From a virus, in the IMG/VR virus record IMGVR_UViG_3300024327_000003, positions 1 to 64,000 of that record: a stretch of 64,000 nt of DNA. One strand, 5' to 3'. The position numbers and the translations under genes were made by a program. Every line of letters starts with the position of its first letter. The stretch's first letter is position 1. The notes beneath the pieces were generated by a model. That model was not told the origin of the DNA. It ran no database searches and was given only the letters and a program-made list of their open reading frames with translations. Shown here piece after piece: positions 45,101-49,684 of this stretch.

Positions 45101-45794
45101 TAAGCAATTAGGAGCTAATAGCCCAGAAGCTATAAAAGCTGAGCAACTAAAAGTAAGAATTGAGAATAATAAAATTCATAGAATGACTGCAGCAGGACTT
45201 AATTCACTTATTGTGGAAGACGTCAACGAAGCTCAAATTGATGGATTTTTTAATCGTATTAAACGTACTCTTAAAGTAGATAAAACATTTTCAGAGTTTG
45301 CTGATAGGGTTCCTAATTCAGTAAGTGAAACTGCTGCTATTATGTTTATGACTAAGACCAGTGCACCATATCAACTGGCTAGACAAATGGTACAGCTTAC
45401 CGATTTCTTAGGTAGATATGTAATGATTGAACATCTTACTACTGTAGAAAATAAAGACTTTGAAGTAGCTATGCATGAATCATTAGATGCATTTGTATTA
45501 TTTGATGAGGCGTTAACACCTGCTTTAGAAGCAATAGATGCAGTCGGAGCTACCTCATTTATTTCTTATTTCATGCGTAATCAAAGAGCCGCTAGAAGGT
45601 TAGCTCAAACTAATCCTACTGGAGTAGGTTTATCTGCTGCAATCCAAGGTCTTACTGGAATACCTACTTTAGGTAATGTAAATGCTGCATGGCTTAGCGG
45701 GGATATATCTCCTAATATGCTTCAGTTCGATGATCTGCTTGATGAAGCCAATAACGTATCTTTATTAGAAGCACTAAAAGATATATTTGGTTAA
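33168..45794 (+). CDS. Giant virion RNA polymerase with two metallopeptidase-like segments
   Basis: 4208 residues, packaged and ejected with DNA in N4 (gp50, 3500 residues). Polymerase domain about 1805-2910: a TxxGR-like strand at Arg2218 (TYRLQNQLRIL), motif A with Asp2363 in LLEIDGISNGF, motif B Arg2465-x3-Lys2469-x7-Tyr2477-Gly in RDLVKYPFLIFMYGGG, motif C Asp2747 in ALALHDAIM. Spacings are close to those of N4 mini-vRNAP. Residues 215-330 hold a Gly-rich amphipathic region typical of membrane-penetrating ejection proteins. Zinc-peptidase-like segments: HELIH at 1381-1385 with Glu1454, and HEMVH at 3170-3174 with Glu3247. Last gene of the late block. Confidence 0.93.
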   Translation: MNFDERLLAVRDQVLSKKAETATLVADAKNSFLPSSQLADADLFRQTAQDVDTDLFREVTPGSTEIFKEVGEEATSLKANSPIVSQEGPISLHEDGTYSVTTAEGVFIPGLTELNAREFAGYNQENARAVKAGAPTDFLGTKANAIVQTTIDLGAQAASAFTTDPENLKAIKDFSANLKTKVPVNRKEQVAAHTAFTTIAKNSGNWEATKNALFNDLGTLISQGIDSVPYMVAFTIGGPVAQTAILTSLAIGKGNQAIEEFTEKNGRRPTEKEATRIKLWSAVGTVAEKYGDMAAVKAIPGRLAWIKQVQKTVKEVTPPSILSLTVLRPARGLAGEGLSGGITSATEQLAAEGEITDTAAITYDALAEAAGTPGGVATIVAGLTGVHASIKLTERLADAAISPSSKTKIKESIEKEIAGIKAILAGQETIKFGNTEEGDKYIKKLAEIEVTLAAANIDIDGNFDKEKADTENAIFNGMYMAYKEANPLSSNEEANVETRKQLRKEIAALEAHKKEVTEKLDTPLSGDETVDHIKELEDTKVFLEGLLEKGDFSDKTITKDLKDAKETIKPSKENTEIEDDEFNTIIKDANKSTTQKTIESLTKVSKRVLSASQKAALVISNNKLIKKLTDKVGTVLDVVDKVSFFGSIGPTIAEIQTAIDTAKNDHDRVLLQAQLDALKIEEQLDTKSVDKTMAEVHDEVEEGTSQRWRGIKSYQDEILDIINSDMHYQLAQQKITVLEQRLKVHADNLQNKADKFAEAHKLALADPQGRSIRVVSRSDKKARGERAVRYEIPKGDDKYVTEKNKKAPFTTIIHKKSNTLITVVTKEASYGQLTTQVVKGHKTTSFHKNAQQLKRDKANAAAQLAKAKSIEGNIKTVADPATQKDINKLKNPEGKTSPKADPVEASAQPEPTQGSDKTTKSDVFHSNSPGVKRAFDIFDIEKLQEQIKRLEKILANPETIKANSEHTAAERIAQAKLNLEAAKIQLEYLQEGQEKGLASPESIRFIVVKTDQLKAQLAKLKSGTKAHTAKAAELKEANDALTALIDKDVETELDLKEEENAKKSKTGTTGQAPGSGKETSSTTVPPKRSGQNRNNERGKPQAAPTKKKKVPSDSPIKVGDKVQWTLRGVDQFKEPTTVLKIYPLTPDGFTYVKLEGTNTGALITELTVVDSTKQTIPKTFEFTKDESFALADPENGYSPEDIQRLLDDPVFAAEALAEAKPTPLTAEEQAAEDLEREENDDFGITEDFADGGDTVKIVAALERLQASRQAPSTNKLTKTLLKGFKTTDVALQWLIDNAVNPEFKGVAKQLLGTVGKLEVRFSEKRPDSALGSTIVTVDGVEVQRDIEPTGTSTSVTEFIGIVIYANALDNKVLTTEEVLLHELIHVAVRNTFTNPITKAQKAAVKELHKINSLLRVEFDAIEHGGRDPERAFGGKLTKKEINILEKLVNQTPEEFITYGLTNKLYQNILKKLPPQYEYGETPKNKPSSLWSQFVSVVRIVLNIPEHQHTLLTQILEASSDLILIADVIIPSNESFEDVDLDAIFGAEGNFGDFENEFAGESAEEQTPKEFLEADANREQTAEIEEIDDLAPSDVTDRFIPIEELSKQALYLVFPEVITRNGKLKIKEQANLTGPQRKQFGLILNQLASLFDLDVIKNRKKDFPALLDALKDLGDTKNFIEVTKDTLPIVITDEQLTENKTKALPGRKRAAQKKGEKAPTLEELKADSGDSALGILSKKFAELVQVRVNKKGKEATGIFALPDVVFKSDAMLQRALITLGLSRPAAVQMTIEYNRFAKKYQDIKLTETFSTGIPAARKPLSLLHRGEEGLPPQIIFAMAIGSMQMISRNPTNIAFRSGFAKSEFLYNTYTDLTGEESEQLDEVGSGYNNTAESTGKSIAALLKITSVDVETSGYFDHLEIALGLAAIQIEHGPSTKLNKLTFEERSKLPDSRYHVASHIWNFKQVPYNADRKFNSKITQEIADELNKDVTKPKNLKYHSQTTYPTVASLQAVMQQLRNKLSKDKTALKAIMADMAILRAELNYRSKTVGLRDATEYKHIQIHTPRVTTISEDGTKEHKETPFEFSDKEAAALKETEEAFGIQSHNKFPLQKPSKNIVTEVRNSNGKVPEEVTETLTGMHNNAWTKAQAMDMLSLVAEIPGLRAVIDTLAGVVKIHKRAHEAVKLSDSASNANKTIALDEVLEANKPENNKLEKFFFTYRLQNQLRILMDGNINPQQSKVTRQLLRSDDKVTVYTKDNIHLFKQSVASHLGVKIDKQNLAASEAEFDTIVNDPHVQRAVIILANLGKNPKKDKKLKTLLPKIQNKFGGDISIFAALVALTNYMPDGKPPTEVSESFSSDTLLEIDGISNGFAQNVGQFPNLYGEEFNEQVQNQVGIYKGKEGDEIHHNTDALDIYHTLVEKVIEGEDADIAAEYARKRNQFFNEDAYKNKDTALKAIYKQLRDENSRDLVKYPFLIFMYGGGIKSISEGVAKLIVGEIYQQLSALNIKYQDLVEDKTLTEAQKAPLLVAEIKKIRKLADHLETIGAFKFNKGKTDRFQSRDDFVRSIVKGTSQTKYLNDSFLITNVGEVLAPRFHHGLTGMLGGTQQARDAVIQSGEILHAAFMVHFEKAYAEKLGKRSSLSKKEIDALIEEQLLDVFPQYKGPLMTKEERAFVDLTKRALSQAISNEEVSKFAFTNEKGTPSDVGGSPRQSVFVSPGVSALIRLIINMDSAILTKVLAKFPNALALHDAIMANPSILEDVSNEYGNVFNELHKNHSILQTISDQVDTVIKITEAKDKANGNRALMQALNTWLITEGHQNQFARKTEDIQDLNAFRANIAEALAIVTEGRAERQKEVSKAGGKVFNHQLFLARKESKKAKKNTKPKVKKKKVTLETELEKKVVISVKRAKRPKMTETIDIIVTPTDSDTIPSVLHGGKDVPAIILGNFAVHKGQPDSGKNKDIFGKGKTSQVTHIPSGVVVVRNLTAQKAYEWAYDFSALLAEANIDTAGIKTRKDIDRVTPIWRFARNALMADDVDTAKREFLKEHSTTDPDSLNQFASLDNLKRDNEVTIMNKDVNGSNLISLFDTFAEFSANYYASTEDMNAHTLVLNRIMNMLAKGMDATTQINLTVEEIDGITQGNYDLARDAVRLSLSRQPPVSANGQSPQEVYTHEMVHAMVAAALASEPLLARRVEQLYNQTLHEIGPVSKGHLIFLEGITNPSAEDVIAAKRQYNYLFDNPTKEANRLHEFLAYAVTNKSLIKYLSGTNIKLPVRNKGLLGKLLHLVDLIVDEFKALINRKFHKRQGRANSFEEMIAVTEQLIAIQSKHESILRKEITKIYTHLSDTDQKIRNYAEEQGLKLIQLESVGIFKQVVSDLASVGALTMSDSASAHNARQHMFLTLNKTLRSIANEVGRGSLSKIMIDRLLHAKVNISKARQEAERFTTNWFNGIWKTVKPSDPHGMTVDMREALTDVLLRADISSLKLIGLSSRAIVRLIGADRISRQAILKEQAAILTKLNIARSHRAIKYADELGYHISTGNTKLHGAYQNAYSLAIGELDNPTAEQVQLLDAYASLAALNYADPRKLEQVKTLANNEMEANSKDNGIVDMIDSHLLFKRNSLEHLFKSNPTQMVKGYIIERVDNFTSMRTGFSTQEKQMSKEGYTEAYSLGEILGIPQAHDTLYITRTTPEVPDASGVVSTTNQRNMGTTLTEILAKHKGFQDSNGNPDFFKIERKVAAFHQTQLAEGKVLIENKKIKLRPLRDDQNKIVDYRVMMGNETKKQLLRPDLEIQNVFAHMHSVYIDRKNTIDNDLEVVKLLVHEQSDMHKSHPDIFIDFINDPNYVDRFRKLPKEVRDYMKSFAVNGKFMVREDIVDKVFGYKVWDFSQFKFLQGESMGRVKRYVGIFHYILRQIVGYGKDRIVVAMPKVVFGNMISNIAQLSMRNIPITFTIRKILEGFHEYQRYRKDTDARTSLLHRIGSKQLGANSPEAIKAEQLKVRIENNKIHRMTAAGLNSLIVEDVNEAQIDGFFNRIKRTLKVDKTFSEFADRVPNSVSETAAIMFMTKTSAPYQLARQMVQLTDFLGRYVMIEHLTTVENKDFEVAMHESLDAFVLFDEALTPALEAIDAVGATSFISYFMRNQRAARRLAQTNPTGVGLSAAIQGLTGIPTLGNVNAAWLSGDISPNMLQFDDLLDEANNVSLLEALKDIFG

Positions 45795-45961
45795 TTCTCT
45801 TCTATTGATGACTTAATCACATAATATATAACAAGAATTAATATGGCAAAAATTGCTACTGGAATAGTTAAAAATATAATAATAAGAGCAGCAATAATTG
45901 TCGCTATTAATCCTATTGCCCATAAAATACTTTTAGTCGTTAACCAGAATTTTTTGAACAT
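45791..45961 (-). CDS. 56-residue two-pass membrane protein
   Basis: Starts MFKKFWLTTKSILWAIGLI, has two hydrophobic segments (residues ~13-31 and ~33-48) with a Pro between them and ends SSIEEN. Its last codons overlap the final codons of the opposite-strand virion RNA polymerase, so the two genes converge without a gap. The ribosome site is weak. Could be a second holin-like or membrane-remodelling protein; it may instead be a late shadow, but the membrane pattern argues for a gene. Confidence 0.5.
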   Translation of the reverse strand: MFKKFWLTTKSILWAIGLIATIIAALIIIFLTIPVAIFAILILVIYYVIKSSIEEN

Positions 45962-45992
45962 ATAGTTACCAGTGTTTATCCATCCAGGCGAA

Positions 45993-46559
45993 TCACGAGA
46001 ATAGAGAGTCAGTATTTAGCTTCTCAGTCGTTGGTATTGAGGGCTCTTCAGAAGCTGGAAGTTGTTCTTCTCCATTTACGAATACTTTGCCACCAGGTTC
46101 TTCAGCTGCAGCTTCTTCTGCGAGCTCCTTAGAGGCTGCATCCATGCCCTGTTTAGCCATCTCATCAATACGTACCTTTTTAAGGGTATCTTGCTTAGCT
46201 TTTTCCTCAGCAGTTTCGTCTATTTCGACATGCGCTTTAGCTTCTCCTTTCTCCTCAGGAGTTAGATTCCTGCCTAATTTAAGTTCTAAATCATGTAGAG
46301 CTATTTGTTCAGGATTTCTACGTGTACCAGGTCTAGGGCCAAATTCCCATGTAATATTACTGGGTGCCTTATTGATTGCAGGTTTAGTAGTTGATGCTGC
46401 TGGAGTATGTTGCTGTTGACCAGTTGTAGCAACTGTAATAGTTTTTCTTGGTTCTGGATCAGATACAATTTCTATCTCTGTACCAAAATCTATTTTTTCT
46501 AGAAGAATTTTACGAATTTCTTCCCGAAGAACTTGTTCGATATTAATTGTGATCTCCAT
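45993..46559 (-). CDS. Acidic disordered protein at the end of the middle operon
   Basis: 188 residues. N-terminal ~45 residues form a helix and short strands (EQVLREEIRKILLEKIDFGT); residues ~50-95 are Thr/Pro-rich; the rest is acidic, helical and low-complexity, ending in Asp-Ser-Leu-Phe-Ser. Start and end resemble partner proteins of single-strand-binding complexes, an impression only. It is ten bases from the RuvC-like gene, in the replication operon. Unknown function. Confidence 0.7.
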   Translation of the reverse strand: MEITINIEQVLREEIRKILLEKIDFGTEIEIVSDPEPRKTITVATTGQQQHTPAASTTKPAINKAPSNITWEFGPRPGTRRNPEQIALHDLELKLGRNLTPEEKGEAKAHVEIDETAEEKAKQDTLKKVRIDEMAKQGMDAASKELAEEAAAEEPGGKVFVNGEEQLPASEEPSIPTTEKLNTDSLFS

Positions 46560-46569
46560 ATTTTATTCC

Positions 46570-47028
46570 TTATATGTTGGATAGCCCATAATGAGCTATC
46601 ATTAATGCATCAGATCGGCCATCAATTAGGCCACCTTTAGGTCCACGAATATTAGCTGCAGGATATATTGTTGAAGCCACTTGAGCAACTTGCTTCTTAA
46701 TCATAGATCCTTTAGCTGTGATTCCTATATGTTTTTGCCACACTCTAGGGACGACTGATTTAGGTAGCAATCCCTTGGTACCAATTTCACATATACTCAT
46801 TGCAATTCCATAGCTGCGACCAAATCCAAAACTAGATTTAGCAGCCATACCAGGAAAAGCATGTATCTTCTCTAACCAAATTACATTTACATTTTGATCA
46901 TGCAACCATTTAGCTGCATCATAAATAGTGTTTAGATGGAAATCGAACAGGGCAATATGTGCTGGATCATTAGAATCCAGCACACACATTGCCCCTCGAG
47001 TTCCTGGATCCATTCCACAGACTCGCAT
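46570..47028 (-). CDS. RuvC-like Holliday-junction resolvase
   Basis: 152 residues, RNase-H-like fold. Catalytic acids in the usual order: Asp7 in CGMDPGTRGAMCVLD, a Glu in VIWLEKIHAF, and two late Asp in IDGRSDALMI. RuvC cuts branched DNA; in N4 this slot (gp44) serves to resolve replication intermediates before packaging. Overlaps the SSB-like gene stop by one base. Family assignment by motif is solid, substrate inferred. Confidence 0.88.
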   Translation of the reverse strand: MRVCGMDPGTRGAMCVLDSNDPAHIALFDFHLNTIYDAAKWLHDQNVNVIWLEKIHAFPGMAAKSSFGFGRSYGIAMSICEIGTKGLLPKSVVPRVWQKHIGITAKGSMIKKQVAQVASTIYPAANIRGPKGGLIDGRSDALMIAHYGLSNI

Positions 47029-47780
47029 TAGTTAAATAACGAGCTTGCAGCGTTACCGGCTACGTTTTCAGGAGATGCAGTATTTGATTGTCCACCTCCC
47101 ATGATGTCAGCAGCAGAAGCTGCACCAGCATTCTTGGTAGTTTTGTCAATAACATTGCCGGTATTCTTCTCGGCCCATTTAGTGAACATTTCGGCAGGCT
47201 TATCCCCCAGAATTTCTTCTGTAGTTTTGCCTTCGATATTACCAAAGAATTTACACTCGTTAATTGTACGAGATTCACCAGTCGATTCATACTGACCAGC
47301 TGCATTCTTCTTTTGCTTATCTTCGGTAACCTGGTGAACAGCTACCTTAACTGCTTTGTTAAGCAAATTTGCCAATACAGGACGTTCAGTTGGAACCTCT
47401 TCTTTCTTATCATAATCGTAAATCTTGACCATTTTCTTTTCAGCTGTATCCATACACTTAGATAAGCTGAGTCCTGTAGCAGCTACGCACATAGAGTTAG
47501 CAACTGAATAACCAGGAAGTGGATAATTCTTACTATCTTTTGTGTAGTAGGTTTTGTTACCTTTTGCAGTACCAGATTTAATCCAAAAGGATTCTTTCAG
47601 TTCCTTACCTGCAGAATTTTGCAAAACAACATTAAAGCTTACTGCTTTAGAGTCGGCTTGATTCAGATATACCATGGTAATATTGGCATCATAGACCCCA
47701 GATTCCCAAGCAAAACCTCCACCTAATCGTTCGATAGATTGTTTCTCAGTACCTGTAGGCAATTCCCATTCTTCACTCAT
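47028..47780 (-). CDS. Single-strand DNA-binding-protein-like gene (N4 gp45 position)
   Basis: 250 residues, close to N4 SSB (265). Beta-rich N-terminal domain (AWESGVYDANITMVYLNQAD), an NECKFF segment and a long Ala/Gly/Asn-rich tail ending NAASSLFN. N4 SSB binds ssDNA and, through its C-terminus, activates late transcription by host polymerase. Order (between dCMP-deaminase side and RuvC-like gene) matches N4. No sequence motif for the OB-fold is certain, so the call rests on size and order. Confidence 0.7.
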   Translation of the reverse strand: MSEEWELPTGTEKQSIERLGGGFAWESGVYDANITMVYLNQADSKAVSFNVVLQNSAGKELKESFWIKSGTAKGNKTYYTKDSKNYPLPGYSVANSMCVAATGLSLSKCMDTAEKKMVKIYDYDKKEEVPTERPVLANLLNKAVKVAVHQVTEDKQKKNAAGQYESTGESRTINECKFFGNIEGKTTEEILGDKPAEMFTKWAEKNTGNVIDKTTKNAGAASAADIMGGGQSNTASPENVAGNAASSLFN

Positions 47781-47814
47781 AATTTTTTATCCTTCTGTTA
47801 CGGGGTTATTAAAA

Positions 47815-48018
47815 TCACTTTCTATTAGCTAAATCAATCGGTACTTGTTTTTTGGCATTTTCTATATAGCCATCCAAGATATGAGTAAAATCTCTAAGAG
47901 TCATACCAGGTTTTTGTGCTATAGCTTGAGCAGCAAGTTCTTGAACTACTGCAATGCCGAACTCTGTACCAGCGAATACTAGATTCTGAGTAAGAGTAGT
48001 TTCTAATTCTTTTTTCAT
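47815..48018 (-). CDS. 67-residue helical protein
   Basis: Starts MKKELETTLTQNLVFAGTEF, amphipathic helices throughout, basic C-terminus. TGGAGGGCAC precedes the start, and it overlaps the deaminase gene stop by four bases. No motif; likely a small replication-operon protein of unknown role. Confidence 0.6.
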   Translation of the reverse strand: MKKELETTLTQNLVFAGTEFGIAVVQELAAQAIAQKPGMTLRDFTHILDGYIENAKKQVPIDLANRK

Positions 48019-48470
48019 GTGCCCTCCAGAGTTAATCCAACTATAGATATATTGGCTTCCTTAAACATTAGTGTGGCTTCTTCGCTATTATGCCGTGCCA
48101 TATCATCATCTGTTTGTTCATAGATGATATGTTTAATTCCTGCTTGAATTATAATACCGGCACAATCAGCACAAGGATGGTGAGTAATAGCTAGAGCACT
48201 GCCACTTGTACTGATCCCCTGGTTAGCAGCTTCGACAATAGCATTAGCTTCAGCATGTACAACACGGGGATATTTACGAGTTTTATCTTCATAGAGATCT
48301 GGTTTATCTGAAGTATTTCTGGGAAATCCATTATAGCCAGTAGTGATAATAGTTTTCCTAAATGGATTGAAAATTACTGCACCAACTTTAGTAGAGGGAT
48401 CCTTAGAAAACGTAGCTATTAATTTAGCCATCTTTAACATTCTAGATTCCCACTTATTTGCCATTTCCAT
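48015..48470 (-). CDS. Deoxycytidylate deaminase
   Basis: 151 residues with the zinc-dependent deaminase signatures: His72-Ala-Glu74 in VVHAEANAIVEAA and Cys100-x2-Cys103 in HHPCADCAGIII. Converts dCMP to dUMP and so feeds the thymidylate synthase ThyX encoded at 52264-52953. AAGGG seven bases before the first ATG supports the chosen start. Placed with DNA replication genes. Family assignment sure. Confidence 0.93.
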   Translation of the reverse strand: MEMANKWESRMLKMAKLIATFSKDPSTKVGAVIFNPFRKTIITTGYNGFPRNTSDKPDLYEDKTRKYPRVVHAEANAIVEAANQGISTSGSALAITHHPCADCAGIIIQAGIKHIIYEQTDDDMARHNSEEATLMFKEANISIVGLTLEGT

Positions 48471-48774
48471 TTAGATACCCTTGGTAAGTTATTGAACTGA
48501 GGTAACGATAAACAGGACAGAGGGAGATTAATATCCTATATTGTGTATTGTTACCCCAGTCCTAAAGAAAGACGCCCTCCCTGGGAGTGTGAGCCAGGGA
48601 GGACTAGAGTTTTATAACCCTTCGGTTAAGATAGGCCCCGTAGAAGGAGGTTTGCCTTCATAAGGAAAGGCCAATACAGTCCTATCCCGCATTAGATTTA
48701 TTTAACGTCGCTCTTATAATGCGATACGAGCCACGCTAATTATACCTAAATAGGGAATATTCTTCTACCTATAA
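48471..48774 (-). other. Non-coding gap with strong hairpins
   Basis: 304 bases without a gene. Hairpins: CCTCCCTGG (48576-48584) with CCAGGGAGG (48594-48602); TAACC/GGTTA around CTTC (48615-48628); GAAGG/CCTTC (48643-48659) within GGCC repeats at 48634-48637 and 48669-48672; and CGCATTA/TAATGCG (48688-48694 with 48717-48723). The minus-strand transcript should fold into a multi-branched structure upstream of the dCMP deaminase start. Could hold a middle-promoter, terminator or regulatory RNA. Confidence 0.55.
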
Positions 48775-49509
48775 TTATACACAATAGTAATCAGTTAAAC
48801 GTTGAATAACGAGTTGAACGTTATTATCGATATATGTTTCTTTTGGAGTCCACATTCCCATAGGAGCTCTAATACGCTCATTAACCGTTTCTTTAGTCAA
48901 TGTGGTTTGAAATACATATTTGAATCCTAAAGCTTCTTCTTGCGGAGTAACTTGAAATAATGGCGAATCAGCATTATCTTTAGTAAATTTAGCTAAAGCA
49001 AGTTTCTTAGATGAAATAACGTTAGTGAAATAACTTTCAATACCGTTATTCATCAATGAGCCTTTAACTTTAACAAGAGTCTCGGTCACCATTTCAGTCT
49101 CATTAAACAGATCTGCACTATGAGCTAAAAAAATTACATTCTTTGTTGATTTAGCTACTTTATCAGACATTAGTCTTTTAAAGAACTGAGCATAATTACC
49201 CCATGCTTTTCTACTTTCTTTTTCTCCTACAGTTAATACACGCGTAGTTTCATACAAATCTAGCATGTAAGTTAGGGTATCGATAATAATAGTATGAATG
49301 TCTTTTCGTTCTTCTGCTTGATCAAATGCTTGGTATATTACAGCGCAATCAGTAATAACAAGATTTTTAAAATCATTTTTAAATGGCAGTTTTTTACCCA
49401 TATCGCAATTTAGGTAAACGACTCCTGGTTGATTTTGTATATCTCTTAAACTGGCACTTTTACCCGTTGCGGATTTCCCACTGATCAATACCAAATGATC
49501 ATTTGTCAT
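48775..49509 (-). CDS. RecA/DnaB-like ATPase (N4 gp43 position)
   Basis: 244 residues. Walker A GKSATGKS at residues 11-18; Walker B-like IIIDTLTYML near residue 77; the C-terminal half has VFQTTLTKETV and no extra domain. Size and layout match the phage RecA-like accessory ATPases (Sak4-type single-strand annealing or gp43 of N4), which help load on or strand-exchange with SSB-coated DNA. AAGGAGAATACTTATT precedes the start. Neighbours are the large ATPase/primase-like gene and SSB-like gene. Confidence 0.75.
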   Translation of the reverse strand: MTNDHLVLISGKSATGKSASLRDIQNQPGVVYLNCDMGKKLPFKNDFKNLVITDCAVIYQAFDQAEERKDIHTIIIDTLTYMLDLYETTRVLTVGEKESRKAWGNYAQFFKRLMSDKVAKSTKNVIFLAHSADLFNETEMVTETLVKVKGSLMNNGIESYFTNVISSKKLALAKFTKDNADSPLFQVTPQEEALGFKYVFQTTLTKETVNERIRAPMGMWTPKETYIDNNVQLVIQRLTDYYCV

Positions 49510-49684
49510 AATAAGTATTCTCCTTATGAATGATTTTATAGTTAGAAACGCAAAGCGGATTACAGAAGTAATATACTCCTATTTTCCAATAACCAACGTA
49601 GGCAGGAACTATTCGTCCTTGTATTAGCTGTGACCATTGACCATACCAAGGCTTATTACATTGCCGGCATCGGTAAATAATCAT
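49499..49684 (-). CDS. Small zinc-ribbon protein
   Basis: 61 residues. Cys-Arg-Gln-Cys near residue 6 and Cys-Asn-Pro-Leu-Cys near residue 41 give two CxxC/CxxxC pairs, a complete zinc-ribbon. Trp-rich between. It overlaps the next gene's start by 11 bases and follows the big ATPase by one base. Probably a small nucleic-acid-binding partner of the replication proteins. Confidence 0.7.
   Translation of the reverse strand: MIIYRCRQCNKPWYGQWSQLIQGRIVPAYVGYWKIGVYYFCNPLCVSNYKIIHKENTYYDK

Noticed and set aside
33168-45794. A polyvalent-protein or toxin reading of the 4208-residue gene
   Set aside because: HExxH motifs first suggested a polyvalent ejected protein, but ordered polymerase motifs and the N4-like gene order make the virion RNA polymerase the main identity.
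47088-47465. Rightward frames over the SSB-like gene
   Set aside because: Antisense shadows, no start signals, opposite to the whole middle operon.
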